Assembly (NCBI RefSeq): GCF_003056055.1
Contig: NZ_PYFP01000002.1
Location: forward strand, 1,178,001 to 1,242,000
Origin: Glaciimonas sp. PCH181
Lineage (GTDB): Bacteria > Pseudomonadota > Gammaproteobacteria > Burkholderiales > Burkholderiaceae_D
Direction: 5' to 3'
Length of the DNA stretch: 64,000 nucleotides
The notes beneath the pieces were generated by a model, which worked only from the letters and a program-made list of their open reading frames with translations, was not told the DNA's origin and did no database searches. Of the stretch, positions 48,112 through 57,795 are shown one piece after another. Position 1 is the stretch's first letter. Every line of letters starts with the position of its first letter. The translations under genes and the position numbers were made by a program.

Positions 48112-48645
48112 TTAAGCTGCCAGCGCAACATGTAACTGTTGCAGCTTGGCGCGTACCGATGTGTCCAGCACTTCGTCGCCAACTATCACACGCACTCCAC
48201 CAATTAGCGCACTGTCGACTTTGACAGCAGGGTTGAGCTTGCGGCCGAATTTCTTTTCCAACGTGACCAGCAGTTCTTGCACTTGTGCATCAGATAACTC
48301 AAAAGCACTGGTGATTTCAACATCGGCGGCACCTTCCTGGGCATTTTTCAGCACATGGAATTGCTCAGCGATTTCTGGCAAGGCGATCAAACGACCATTT
48401 GCAACCAGCGTGTTGACAAAGTTTTTGGCTTCGTCAGTCAACGGTGATTTCAACAGCGCAAGAAAGATGTCAGCAACCTGCTGATGTGTCACTGCGGGAT
48501 TTTGCGCCAATGCCTGAACATCTCGATGAGCAGCAACTTGTGCCATCTCATTGATCAAACCAGACCATGCAACCAAATCTTGCGACTTGGCTACACGGAA
48601 CAGCGCATCTGCGTAAGGGCGGGCAATCGTTGCGATTTCAGCCAT
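48112..48645 (-). CDS. atpH: ATP synthase delta subunit
   Basis: This peripheral-stalk protein joins F1 alpha to the b subunits. The 177-aa length is standard. It has N-terminal [18 protein letters not shown] and the C-terminal signature [20 protein letters not shown]. The atpF stop lies 2 bp upstream. Confidence 0.97.
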   Translation of the reverse strand: MAEIATIARPYADALFRVAKSQDLVAWSGLINEMAQVAAHRDVQALAQNPAVTHQQVADIFLALLKSPLTDEAKNFVNTLVANGRLIALPEIAEQFHVLKNAQEGAADVEITSAFELSDAQVQELLVTLEKKFGRKLNPAVKVDSALIGGVRVIVGDEVLDTSVRAKLQQLHVALAA

Positions 48646-48647
48646 GA

Positions 48648-49118
48648 TTACAGCTCTGTTTTCAGTTGGTTCAACAAATCGGCGTGGGCCGCTGCGTTGA
48701 CTTCGCGCTTCAGAATCTGTTCTGCGCCTTTAACAGCCAGAGTAACAACTTCATCGCGCAAACCTTCGCGTGCTTTAGTTACTTGCTGATCTGCATCCGC
48801 TTTAGCATTGCTAACGATACGTGCTGCTTCTTCAGAGGCCGTTTTTTTGGCGTCATCAATAATCAGCTGAGCGCGCTTTTCAGCCTCGCCAATACGCTTT
48901 TGACCTTCGTCGCGCGCTGATGCCATTTCTGCCTGTACCCGCTTTTCAGAGGCTGCCAGATCTGCCTTGCCGCGATCAGCGGCTGCCAGGCCGTCCGCAA
49001 TCTTCTTGGTACGCTCATCGAGCGCTTTCATCAACGGCGGCCACACGAATTTCATCGTGAAGCCGGCGAGGATAAAGAAGACCACGAACTGCGCAAACAA
49101 TGTTGCATTTAAGTTCAC
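48648..49118 (-). CDS. atpF: ATP synthase b subunit
   Basis: This is the peripheral-stalk b subunit: 156 aa, a single N-terminal membrane helix ([20 protein letters not shown]) and a long charged helix ([20 protein letters not shown] onward) that dimerises and reaches F1. It lies between atpE and atpH. Confidence 0.97.
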   Translation of the reverse strand: MNLNATLFAQFVVFFILAGFTMKFVWPPLMKALDERTKKIADGLAAADRGKADLAASEKRVQAEMASARDEGQKRIGEAEKRAQLIIDDAKKTASEEAARIVSNAKADADQQVTKAREGLRDEVVTLAVKGAEQILKREVNAAAHADLLNQLKTEL

Positions 49119-49190
49119 GGTAATTTCCTTCTCAGAATAACGTGTGCTGAAATAATTTCAGCAAAATGAGAATCGGCTATGCTGCCCGAA

Positions 49191-49475
<285 letters not shown>

Positions 49476-49569
49476 TCAAAAAAATAAACCACAAAAACCT
49501 ACTACTGCCGGGAGTGCCGCTCAGAGCGCCTGACACTGATTGTCCGAGGCGGCATGTTATCCCCGCATC

Positions 49570-50397
49570 TTAATGTTTTTCGTGCGCCTGACCGATGTAG
49601 ACAAGGGTCAACATCATGAAAATGAATGCTTGCAGCAACACGATTAAGATGTGGAAAATCGCCCAGATCGAACCAGCAATCACGTGTCCGACGAAACCAA
49701 ATGTGGTGGCGGCAGAACCCAGCAATGCAATCAACAGGAACAACAACTCACCGGCGTACATATTGCCGAACAGTCGCATTCCCAACGATACGGTTTTTGC
49801 AGCGAATTCGATAAGATTCAATAACAGATTGAAAGGGGCCAGCCAGATACCGAAAGGCGCCGCCAACAATTCATGCACAAAGCCGCCTACGCCTTTGATC
49901 TTGACGCTATAAAACAGCATCAGGACTAGCACACCCAAGGCAATTCCCATCGTGCCGTTCAAGTCGGCAGTCGGTACAGCGCGGTGATGCGAAATGATGC
50001 CATCCAGTCCAACCAGCTTGAAGAAGCTTGAGAACATATCAACCGGCAGGAAATCGAGCGAGTTCATCAGGGCAACCCACACAAAAACTGTCAGTGCAAG
50101 CGGCGCGATGAAGCTGCGGTCGCCATGAACGATTTCTTTAGACTGGTTTTCGACCATCTCGACCATCATCTCGACGAAAGCCTGAAAACGGCCTGGTACG
50201 CCAGCGGTCGCGCCACGTGCTGCCACATACATCAGCAAGCAACCGAGTACACCGGCAAACACTGACCAGAAAACGGTATCGATATTGATGACGGAAAAAT
50301 CAACAATTTTAGATTGGTGACTCGTCGCAAGATGTCCAAGGTGATGGACAATATATTCGGAGGGCGTAAGAGGTGCGTCGAGAACAGCTGCAGTCAT
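49570..50397 (-). CDS. atpB: ATP synthase a subunit
   Basis: The stator channel subunit that carries protons past the c ring. The 275-aa protein has several membrane helices, the essential Arg in [20 protein letters not shown] (about 207-226) and C-terminal [14 protein letters not shown]. The start overlaps the atpI stop by 4 nt (ATGA), which couples their translation. Confidence 0.97.
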   Translation of the reverse strand: MTAAVLDAPLTPSEYIVHHLGHLATSHQSKIVDFSVINIDTVFWSVFAGVLGCLLMYVAARGATAGVPGRFQAFVEMMVEMVENQSKEIVHGDRSFIAPLALTVFVWVALMNSLDFLPVDMFSSFFKLVGLDGIISHHRAVPTADLNGTMGIALGVLVLMLFYSVKIKGVGGFVHELLAAPFGIWLAPFNLLLNLIEFAAKTVSLGMRLFGNMYAGELLFLLIALLGSAATTFGFVGHVIAGSIWAIFHILIVLLQAFIFMMLTLVYIGQAHEKH

Positions 50398-50738
50398 GAT
50401 TGGCGTCTAAATAGTAAGATAAAGTAACTTTTCAGCACCACGATAAAGCTGACGACAAAAGCCAGCCAATTGACACCGTGGTACAACCATACAACTGCGC
50501 CCAAGAGCGCAACCGTCGTAGCAATTTTGATAAACTCACCGATAAAAAACGATATCGGGTTCGCGCCGCCAGGTTTGCGCGCGCTGAAAAAAAGGCGCAG
50601 TGCAAATAAACCATTCGGCACTGCACAACACATGCCACCGAGCAGTGCGGAAATAAATCCCGACATCCCACCCAATAGCCCTGCCACACCTGCAACAACG
50701 ACTGTGACGATAAATTGCAAGAGCACAATACGCAACAT
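50394..50738 (-). CDS. atpI: ATP synthase protein I
   Basis: A 114-aa membrane protein with four hydrophobic segments, first gene of the atp operon and an assembly factor for the c ring. The ATG at 50738 ([20 protein letters not shown]) is preferred because an AGGA lies just upstream; a start at 50786 would add 16 poorly conserved residues. Segments [20 protein letters not shown] and [20 protein letters not shown] are family-like. The 286-bp gap to parB holds the probable operon promoter, which I could not pin down. Confidence 0.9.
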   Translation of the reverse strand: MLRIVLLQFIVTVVVAGVAGLLGGMSGFISALLGGMCCAVPNGLFALRLFFSARKPGGANPISFFIGEFIKIATTVALLGAVVWLYHGVNWLAFVVSFIVVLKSYFILLFRRQS

Positions 50739-51024
50739 ACTGATCCTAAATTGTGCAGAACCGGGCGTCCAGATGAGTGCGCTCACGGCAGTTTTAGAAG
50801 CCCGAGGATTATACGATCAGCATGTTGTTCACGTCAAACTTTTGCAAAAGAATCATAAGCTTATGTCACGCGATACAACAGTTTTGGAACCGCCAGGTTG
50901 TGCCAGTCTGTCCCTTCCCTGCCGCCAATCACTGCGATTGCTTGCCGCATCGAGGTGATTGTCTGCACCAATATTGTGAAATGTGTCCAGCCATGACGTC
51001 CCGAATGACGGTAATGTTGCGACC

Positions 51025-51924
51025 TTACTCCGGTCCTCGAAGGCGGGTAATCAATCCATCCAGCGTATCCAGATCGGAAAAATCAATAATTAACTGGCCG
51101 CGATTTTTTGCACCGGTCTTGATCGTCACCAACGTTGCCAGTAAATCGGATAACTCTTCTTCCAGGCGTGCGATGTCACGCGACTTATCCTTACTTTTAC
51201 CGAGCGGACGCGCGACCGCGTTTTGTTCAGCAGTGGTACGCGTAACCAGTTTCTCGGCATCGCGCACTGACATCCGCTTTGCGACAACTTGATTCGCCAA
51301 CGTGATCTGCGTCGCCGCGTCCACTGCCAGCAATGCACGGGCGTGGCCCATGTCAATGTCACCGGCCATCAACATGGTTTGAACTGGCTTGGCCAGATTC
51401 AATAAGCGCAGCAAATTCGATACCGCACTGCGCGAGCGTCCAACTGAAAGCGCCGCCTTTTCATGCGTGAAATCGAAATCGGTAATCAGGCGATGAATAC
51501 CCTGCGCTTCTTCTAGCGGATTCAGATCTTCACGTTGAATGTTTTCGATCAGCGCCATTGCTGCCGTGGCCTGATCATCGACATCCTTCACCAACACCGG
51601 CACTTCTATCAGTCCGGCAATTTGCGCAGCACGATAACGCCGTTCACCGGCAATAATTTCGTAATGCTGAGCACCGTTTTTTTGCGCAATCGGGCGCACC
51701 AGAATCGGTTGCAACAAGCCCTGCTCTTTAATCGAGGCTGCCAACTCGGCAAGCGCACCTTCATCCATGCGCGTACGCGGCTGATATTTACCGGCCTGCA
51801 TCACGGCAACCGGCAATACCGAAGGCGCGCCGGGAATGGTCGGAACTGCTTCGGTAATATCGGTCGAACCGCCTAGCAGTGCATCCAGGCCGCGGCCCAG
51901 GCCTTTTGATTTTTTCGTTGCCAT
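51025..51924 (-). CDS. parB: Chromosome partitioning protein ParB
   Basis: ParB is the CTPase/DNA-binding protein that loads on parS and spreads. The 299-aa protein starts at ATG 51924 with GLGRGLDALLGG. It has the CTP-binding region IVRPIAQ-type VRPIAQKN and GERRYRAAQIAGL (about 92-104), NIQREDLNPLEEAQGIHRLI, and the HTH FTHEKAALSVGRSRSAVSNL. It lies 20 bp after parA. Three parS sites lie about 5 kb away beyond mnmG. Confidence 0.97.
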   Translation of the reverse strand: MATKKSKGLGRGLDALLGGSTDITEAVPTIPGAPSVLPVAVMQAGKYQPRTRMDEGALAELAASIKEQGLLQPILVRPIAQKNGAQHYEIIAGERRYRAAQIAGLIEVPVLVKDVDDQATAAMALIENIQREDLNPLEEAQGIHRLITDFDFTHEKAALSVGRSRSAVSNLLRLLNLAKPVQTMLMAGDIDMGHARALLAVDAATQITLANQVVAKRMSVRDAEKLVTRTTAEQNAVARPLGKSKDKSRDIARLEEELSDLLATLVTIKTGAKNRGQLIIDFSDLDTLDGLITRLRGPE

Positions 51925-51944
51925 AATTATCTTTACGTTACCAA

Positions 51945-52715
51945 TCACATTGTTTTGATACGCTCGACCATCTCGGCACCAAACGCAATATAGGCCTGCG
52001 CCCCTTTCGAAGCGGGATCAAAACAGACGCCCGGCATGCCATACGACGGCGCTTCGGCCAGACGTACATTGCGCGGGATGACGGTTTTAAAAACCTTATC
52101 GCCAAAATGCTGCTCAAGCTCTGTCGATACCTGCTGCGACAGCGTCATACGCGGGTCGAACATTACTCGTAATAAACCGATAATTTTCAAATCGGTATTT
52201 AAATTTGCATGAACTTTTTTAATGGTATTGACCAAATCCGACAGACCTTCAAGCGCATAGTATTCGCACTGCATCGGAATGATCACGCCGTTCGCTGCAC
52301 ACAAGCCGTTCAGGGTTAACAACGACAGTGCTGGCGGACAATCGATCAAAATAAAATCGTATTCATCGGCGATACTGGCAATCGCATCCTTAAGACGTTT
52401 TTCGCGATTTTCCAGCTCTACCATTTCAACTTCAGCGCCAGCCAATTCACGGTTCGCTGGCAACACATCAAAATTGCCTGTTTCAGAAACCACGCGCACG
52501 CTTTTGATATTCGCCATGCCCAACAGCACTTCGTAAATCGAGCCCTTTAATGTGCCCTTATTGATACCCGCCCCCATCGTCGCGTTTCCTTGCGGATCGA
52601 GATCGGCCAGCAATACACGTTGATTGAGTTGAGCCAAGCCAGCGGCCAGATTAACAGCAGTAGTTGTTTTACCAACTCCACCTTTTTGATTGGCGACGCA
52701 GAATATTTTTGCCAT
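51945..52715 (-). CDS. parA: Chromosome partitioning ATPase ParA
   Basis: ParA is the Walker-type ATPase that moves the ParB-parS complex. The 256-aa protein begins MAKIFCVANQKGGVGKTTTA with the deviant Walker A at residues 11-18. It has LLADLDPQGNATMGAGI and FILIDCPPALSLLTLNGLCA. The short form without an N-terminal HTH is typical of chromosomal ParA. It lies between a LysE exporter gene and parB. Confidence 0.97.
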   Translation of the reverse strand: MAKIFCVANQKGGVGKTTTAVNLAAGLAQLNQRVLLADLDPQGNATMGAGINKGTLKGSIYEVLLGMANIKSVRVVSETGNFDVLPANRELAGAEVEMVELENREKRLKDAIASIADEYDFILIDCPPALSLLTLNGLCAANGVIIPMQCEYYALEGLSDLVNTIKKVHANLNTDLKIIGLLRVMFDPRMTLSQQVSTELEQHFGDKVFKTVIPRNVRLAEAPSYGMPGVCFDPASKGAQAYIAFGAEMVERIKTM

Positions 52716-52738
52716 GTAATGAAATCGTTATATTGTTA

Positions 52739-53374
52739 TTAATTGGTCGTCAGCTTAATCCCAAAGCCAATCAGGAAAATTCCTGCGACTTTAGAAGCAA
52801 AAGCAGTGATGAGACGGTGGCGCGCCAAATGTTTAGCAGCAGCATTGCCTACCAGCACAAGCAGACTACCGTAAATTGCCGAGCAGCTGGAAATGATTAA
52901 GCCCATTGTCAGAAAAGTGATACTGCCGCGCTGTGTCACTGGATTGATAAACAGCGGGAAAAAAGCCATGTAAAAAATGATTGCCTTAGGATTAATCAGC
53001 GTCACAAAAAAACCGCGACGCAAATCCGCAAGATTTGAAAACGGTGTCAGCCCGCTCGCGCCGCCACTTTTTGCCCGTAGTAATTTAAATCCCAGATAAG
53101 CCAGATAAACAGCGCCGAGATATTGGACGCCTTTAAATAAAATCAGATTCGCATGCAACAATGCCGCGACGCCGATTGCAGCCAGAAACATCAGCACTGC
53201 ATCGCCCATCATGACCCCTGCCATCGCTGCAAAGCCACCCCGTAAACCATTTTTTCCTGCGCTGGACAACAGGCAAAACGTGCCCGGTCCCGGCAACATC
53301 AAAAAGACGACCGTCGCGGCAATCAATTGCCAAACGTCAGTAATACCGAAGGTGTTAAAAAATGCGTTCATCAT
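52739..53374 (-). CDS. LysE/RhtB-family amino acid exporter
   Basis: This 211-aa inner-membrane protein has six predicted helices. N-terminal FLMLPGPGTFCLLSSAGKNG is the LysE/RhtB signature, followed by GVMMGDAVLMFLAAIGVAAL and GAVYLAYLGFKLLRAKSG, then FFVTLINPKAIIFYMAFFPL. The exported amino acid cannot be predicted. It lies between the lipocalin and parA genes, a place that in many genomes has rsmG directly followed by parA. Confidence 0.9.
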   Translation of the reverse strand: MMNAFFNTFGITDVWQLIAATVVFLMLPGPGTFCLLSSAGKNGLRGGFAAMAGVMMGDAVLMFLAAIGVAALLHANLILFKGVQYLGAVYLAYLGFKLLRAKSGGASGLTPFSNLADLRRGFFVTLINPKAIIFYMAFFPLFINPVTQRGSITFLTMGLIISSCSAIYGSLLVLVGNAAAKHLARHRLITAFASKVAGIFLIGFGIKLTTN

Positions 53375-53389
53375 CGCTCCAACGCTTGA

Positions 53390-53959
53390 TTAGTCTTGTT
53401 TAGTCTTGACCAGCTTACTGACATCAAATCCTTGCGCGGCGACTTTGGTCAGCGCACTCTGATACACAGCATCCGGCAACGATGGTGAGCGCGACAACAC
53501 CCATAAATAATTGCGCCCCGGCTCGCCCACTACGGCATACGAATAATCCGATGCCAGCTCAAGCACCCAATAATCGCCCCAGACCATCGGCAGCCATGCC
53601 AACCATGCCGGTGCAAAACGCACTTTTAATTTAGCGTTGCTGGCCGTATCCACAACCCGCGCAACCCCGGCCGCTTTCACCACTGCCCCGTCGCTTTTCT
53701 GGCAACGATTCAACACGTCAATATTGCCATCGGTGCGCGTACTATATTCGGCAGTAACGTTGCCGCTGCACTTTTTCTGAAAGCTATTTGGAAAGCGTGC
53801 AATTTCGTACCATTTTCCGACATAGCGGGCCAAGTCTACAGAAGACACAGCCGTTACCGGAGATGCGATTATCGTTCCAACGCCTGCCGCATTTTGTGCC
53901 AGCATGGTGGAAGGCGGTATCGCCATCAACAACGCCAATAAGCCAAAATATTTTTTCAT
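53390..53959 (-). CDS. Lipocalin family protein (Blc-like)
   Basis: This 189-aa secreted protein has a signal peptide (MKKYFGLLALLMAIPPSTMLA). It then shows the lipocalin motif YVGKWYEIARFPNSFQKKC and the Blc-type segments VTAEYSTRTDGNIDVLNRCQ, WGDYWVLELASDYSYAVVGE and NYLWVLSRSPSLPD. Unlike E. coli Blc, no lipobox cysteine is visible, so it is probably a soluble periplasmic form. It starts 2 bp after rsmG. Confidence 0.9.
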   Translation of the reverse strand: MKKYFGLLALLMAIPPSTMLAQNAAGVGTIIASPVTAVSSVDLARYVGKWYEIARFPNSFQKKCSGNVTAEYSTRTDGNIDVLNRCQKSDGAVVKAAGVARVVDTASNAKLKVRFAPAWLAWLPMVWGDYWVLELASDYSYAVVGEPGRNYLWVLSRSPSLPDAVYQSALTKVAAQGFDVSKLVKTKQD

Positions 53960-53961
53960 GA

Positions 53962-54627
53962 TCAGGCCCGTCGAATGTAAATCAGATGGCGCTCCGCATC
54001 CAGACCCGGCACCAAAATCGGACGCACTTCAGTGACTTTCCAGCCATTGGGCAAGCGCGCTATTTCATCATCCGGCTGCACACCTTTTAGCGCAATGAAC
54101 TGACCATCGTCGGTCAGCAAATGCGCCGACCAGTTGATAAAGTCGGACAGCTCGGCAAAAGCCCGCGAAGTAATCACATCAAACTTTTGCGGGACTTCTA
54201 ATTGCTCTACACGCGCCGTGTGTACGCGTACATTTTTCAGGCCCATTTCTGCTTTGACCTGCGTCAGAAATGCCGTTTTTTTATGCACGGTATCAATCAT
54301 AGACACTCGCATTTCCGGCTGCGATGTCATGCCCCAGATCGCCAACACCATACCAGGCAAGCCGCCGCCAGCGCCTACATCCAGGACATTTTTTGCGCCT
54401 ATAAATGCAGGGATCACCGCCAGTGAATCCAGCAAATGATGCGTCATCATTTGCGCCGGCTCCCGGATTGAGGTCAGGTTATAGGTACGATTCCATTTTG
54501 CCAGCAAAGCCAGATAAGCCAACAATTGCGTCTGTTGCACGTCATTCAGGCCAATGCCCAGTTTCTGCGCACCGTCCCGCAAAGTTGCAGCAAGCGCGCC
54601 ATCTACGTTGGTATCTACTTCACTCAT
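53962..54627 (-). CDS. rsmG: 16S rRNA (guanine527-N7)-methyltransferase RsmG
   Basis: RsmG (GidB) methylates G527 of 16S rRNA using SAM. The 221-aa protein has KWNRTYNLTSIREP, HHLLDSLAVIPAFIGAKNVL, SAM motif DVGAGGGLPGMVLAIWG (about 82-98), DTVHKKTAFLTQV and DVITSRAFAELSDFI. It lies 64 bp downstream of mnmG, the conserved gidA-gidB pair. Confidence 0.97.
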   Translation of the reverse strand: MSEVDTNVDGALAATLRDGAQKLGIGLNDVQQTQLLAYLALLAKWNRTYNLTSIREPAQMMTHHLLDSLAVIPAFIGAKNVLDVGAGGGLPGMVLAIWGMTSQPEMRVSMIDTVHKKTAFLTQVKAEMGLKNVRVHTARVEQLEVPQKFDVITSRAFAELSDFINWSAHLLTDDGQFIALKGVQPDDEIARLPNGWKVTEVRPILVPGLDAERHLIYIRRA

Positions 54628-54691
54628 GCCAGCAATCCTTTGCTATTTAATGTATTCAACTTAGCCACGTATCGGTTATCCCGGTATCAGA

Positions 54692-56629
54692 TTACGCTGC
54701 TTGCTCGTCGCCATCCACGCGTTTGTCGGCTTTTTTCATGCTGCCTTTTTTCAGATGTACCAGCAATAACGACAGCGCGGCAGGCGTTACACCGGCAATC
54801 CGAGAAGCCTGACCAAAAGTTTCTGGACGCTGTTGATGCAATTTTTGCCGTACTTCCATCGATAGCGATTGCACTTGCAGATAATCGAAATCGGCTGGCA
54901 ATTTCAGATTTTCGCTGTGCTCGTGGCGCTCTACTTCGCGCGCCTGACGATCAATGTAGCCGGCGTATTTAACCTGAATTTCCACCTGCTCTTTGACCGT
55001 ATCGTCTTGCACGCCGGGCCCGCCTAAATCCTGACCATCGATGCCTTTTAGGGTGACAAGCGCATCATAAGTAACGTTGGGACGGCGCAACAAATCTACC
55101 AATGCATACTCACGTTCAATTGCTTTTCCAACAACTCTTTCTGCTTCAGCATCCGACAAAATCCGCGGGTTAACCCAGGTCGAACGCAAGCGTTCCATTT
55201 CCATTGCCACTGCTTCGCGTTTTTTCTCGAACTGTTCCCATTGCGCATCGCCAACACATCCTAATTGACGACCGATTTCGGTCAGGCGCAGATCGGCGTT
55301 ATCTTCGCGCAAACTCAAGCGATATTCGGCACGGCTGGTGAACATCCGATACGGTTCAAGCACGCCCTGCGTAATCAAATCATCGACCAACACGCCCAGA
55401 TAAGCTTCGTCGCGGCGTGGAGTCCAGGCATCTCGCTCCTGAGTCTGCAAGGCGGCATTTAAGCCCGCCAGCATGCCTTGTGCAGCAGCTTCTTCGTAAC
55501 CGGTCGTGCCATTGATCTGACCAGCAAAATACAGACCGCTAATCGACTTGGTTTCAAGCGAAGCCTTCAGTCCACGTGGATCGAAATAATCATATTCAAT
55601 CGCATAGCCGGGACGCAAAATATGGGCGTTCTCCAAACCAACCATCGACTGTACCAACGCCAGTTGCACATCAAATGGCAAACTGGTAGAGATGCCATTT
55701 GGATAATATTCGTTGGTCGTCAGGCCTTCTGGTTCCAAAAATATCTGATGCGAATCCTTGCCCGCAAAGCGATGAATTTTGTCTTCAATCGACGGACAAT
55801 AGCGCGGACCTACGCCCTCGATCACGCCGGTATACATCGGGCTACGATCAAGGCCAGCACGAATAATGTCATGCGTTTGTAAATTGGTATGCGTAATCCA
55901 GCACGGCATTTGGGCCGGATGCATGGCGGCGTTACCCATGACCGAAAATACCGGAACAGAATCAAGATCGCCGGGCTGCGGTTGCATCAAAGAAAAATCG
56001 ATCGTGCGACCATCAATCCGTGGCGGCGTGCCGGTTTTCAAACGGCCTTGCGGCAACTTCAATTCTTTCAATCGGGCCGACAATGAAATCGCAGGCGGAT
56101 CGCCCGCCCTGCCCGCCGCGTAGTTATTCAAGCCGACATGAATTTTGCCGTCAAGGAAAGTACCTGCAGTCAAGACCACAGCGCGGCTCAGAAAGCGAAT
56201 ACCGACTTGCGTGACAGCGCCAACTACGCGATCGCCTTCGACGATCAAATCATCCACGGCCTGCTGAAACAGCCATAAATTCGGTTGATTTTCGAGACGT
56301 GAACGGATCGCCTGTTTGTACAGAATACGATCAGCTTGAGCGCGGGTTGCACGGACTGCCGGGCCTTTGGAGGAGTTTAAGATCCGGAACTGGATTCCGG
56401 CTTCATCCGTGGCGATCGCCATCGCGCCACCCATTGCATCGACCTCTTTTACCAAATGGCCTTTGCCAATCCCACCGATCGAGGGATTGCAGGACATTTG
56501 ACCAAGGGTCTCAATGTTATGGGTGAGCAATAAGGTTTTTTGGCCCATGCGCGCTGAAGCCAGGGCAGCTTCGGTGCCAGCATGGCCGCCACCGACAACG
56601 ATTACATCAAAATTTGTAGGAAAGAGCAT
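54692..56629 (-). CDS. mnmG: tRNA uridine-5-carboxymethylaminomethyl modification enzyme MnmG
   Basis: FAD-dependent partner of MnmE. The 645-aa protein starts at ATG 56629 ([20 protein letters not shown]); the longer frame upstream is not conserved. FAD motif [17 protein letters not shown], the [19 protein letters not shown] region, [11 protein letters not shown] and the C-terminal GYIDRQ are present, as is the second signature [17 protein letters not shown] [17 protein letters not shown]. It heads the mnmG-rsmG-blc-lysE-parAB run. Confidence 0.97.
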   Translation of the reverse strand: MLFPTNFDVIVVGGGHAGTEAALASARMGQKTLLLTHNIETLGQMSCNPSIGGIGKGHLVKEVDAMGGAMAIATDEAGIQFRILNSSKGPAVRATRAQADRILYKQAIRSRLENQPNLWLFQQAVDDLIVEGDRVVGAVTQVGIRFLSRAVVLTAGTFLDGKIHVGLNNYAAGRAGDPPAISLSARLKELKLPQGRLKTGTPPRIDGRTIDFSLMQPQPGDLDSVPVFSVMGNAAMHPAQMPCWITHTNLQTHDIIRAGLDRSPMYTGVIEGVGPRYCPSIEDKIHRFAGKDSHQIFLEPEGLTTNEYYPNGISTSLPFDVQLALVQSMVGLENAHILRPGYAIEYDYFDPRGLKASLETKSISGLYFAGQINGTTGYEEAAAQGMLAGLNAALQTQERDAWTPRRDEAYLGVLVDDLITQGVLEPYRMFTSRAEYRLSLREDNADLRLTEIGRQLGCVGDAQWEQFEKKREAVAMEMERLRSTWVNPRILSDAEAERVVGKAIEREYALVDLLRRPNVTYDALVTLKGIDGQDLGGPGVQDDTVKEQVEIQVKYAGYIDRQAREVERHEHSENLKLPADFDYLQVQSLSMEVRQKLHQQRPETFGQASRIAGVTPAALSLLLVHLKKGSMKKADKRVDGDEQAA

Positions 56630-56840
56630 AGTGCGCCTCGATGAGACGGTGAACAGAGGCGTGATTATAAATCCATTTGACACCCACCGCCCGCTTGTTG
56701 GCCGCACTTGTGGTATTGATGCCCGATATTAATAACTTTTATCGATAGCGTGGCGCAATAGATGCGCCGACGGCCATTACACGATTCCAACTCTCATAAG
56801 TAACAAACTTGCCCGCACGACATTCTGGTCTAAATTTTAT

Positions 56841-56856
56841 GGTTTCACGTGAAACA
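56841..56856. promoter_or_regulatory. parS site (ParB-binding)
   Basis: GGTTTCACGTGAAACA, one base from the consensus TGTTTCACGTGAAACA. It lies inside the remnant permease gene, 48 bp from the next site. Confidence 0.92.
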
Positions 56857-56888
56857 TTCAGTCCAACAATTCCAGAGAATGTAGAAAT

Positions 56889-56904
56889 TGTTTCACGTGA
56901 AACA
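56889..56904. promoter_or_regulatory. parS site (ParB-binding), perfect
   Basis: TGTTTCACGTGAAACA, an exact match to the universal 16-bp parS palindrome. Located inside the remnant permease gene. Confidence 0.95.
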
Positions 56905-57526
56905 AATGCTTTTATTTCAAAAAGGGGTCGTAACCGGTTTTTAAAATCAATATTAAAAACCCGTATAAATAGAAAAATCAGAGCGCTACCCCTACCAGGA
57001 CCAAAAAGCCCATCATAAAACCCGATTCCACATCCAATCAATATGGCTACCACTAATAAAATGAATAGCAAAGCTCGACGGATTGCGTCGATGGGAATAT
57101 GGGTGACGGTAACGGTGCCAAGAAATGAAAATAAAAAAGTCCCCGTAGCTGCGGGAACCACCGCGCTCCAAGCCATCTTTACCCGTCGTCCAAAACTCAC
57201 CGCCGCTGCGCTAGTACCAAATATCCCAGCCAACTTATTGGTACCAAAAGTAGTGGCTGGCGCTGTCGTCGGCAAAATAGAAAATATCGCCGGAATTTGT
57301 ATCAATCCACCCCACCCCACGACAGCATCAATTAATCCAGCAAGAAAACCAGCAACCGCCAAAAGTGCGTAACTCAGCATGAAATCGGGAAATATCAAAC
57401 ATATTCCGCCTTGAGTTGAGTACCAAATAATAAAGAGGTGTGACGAATGGATAGCAAAAAAATGATCGTATTGAAGTAGGTAAATTCGGGAGGCCCAATT
57501 TTACCGATTGATAAACAGCATGGGAT

Positions 57527-57542
57527 GGTTTCACGTGAAACA
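57527..57542. promoter_or_regulatory. parS site (ParB-binding)
   Basis: GGTTTCACGTGAAACA, identical to the first site of the cluster. It lies in the gap between the remnant permease and hmuR (57399-57795). The rest of that gap holds the Fur box and no gene I can support. Confidence 0.92.
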
Positions 57543-57667
57543 AAATAGGCTCATTCAGCGTCATGTCCAACGAAACCACCGGCATAGCAATGCCCTTTTC
57601 CAATGCAGATAAATCTAATTTCGATGAAGATAAATTCATCCAAATTTTTAATATTAATATTTCACAA

Positions 57668-57691
57668 ATGAGAATAGTTCTCATCTATAAT
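57668..57691 (+). promoter_or_regulatory. Fur box and -10 element of the heme uptake operon
   Basis: ATGAGAA-TAG-TTCTCAT (57668-57684) is a perfect inverted repeat of the Fur-box type seen upstream of betaproteobacterial iron genes. A perfect TATAAT (57686-57691) follows directly, so bound Fur would block RNA polymerase. Iron repression of hmuRSTUV is inferred. Confidence 0.8.
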
Positions 57692-57795
57692 GATCCGCAT
57701 TAGTTGCACAGCTTTCGCTGATGCAATTTCCCTTTTCAGCCAGCCACCTCTAACGTCGCCAGCCAGCAAGCATTTTATTGTCTCTGGAGTACGTT

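Larger units (their letters stand above)
56739..57398 (-). pseudogene. Decayed TSUP (TauE/SafE) permease gene carrying two parS sites
   Basis: The first two thirds read as a sulfite-exporter-family permease: LLAVAGFLAGLIDAVVGWGG, then TTFGTNKLAGIFGTSAAAVSFGRR and GIGFYDGLFGPGRGSALIFL. The 219-codon frame is shorter than the roughly 250-residue family. One membrane region before GIGFYDG appears shortened. After NIDFKN the expected helices are replaced by hydrophilic sequence with VSRET twice, the translation of two parS sites. The frame is open, so a truncated protein could be made, but the C-terminal membrane part is lost. Confidence 0.6.

Noticed and set aside
57328..57684. 118-codon minus-strand frame covering the third parS site and Fur box
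   Set aside because: It runs through regulatory DNA and has no conserved segment.
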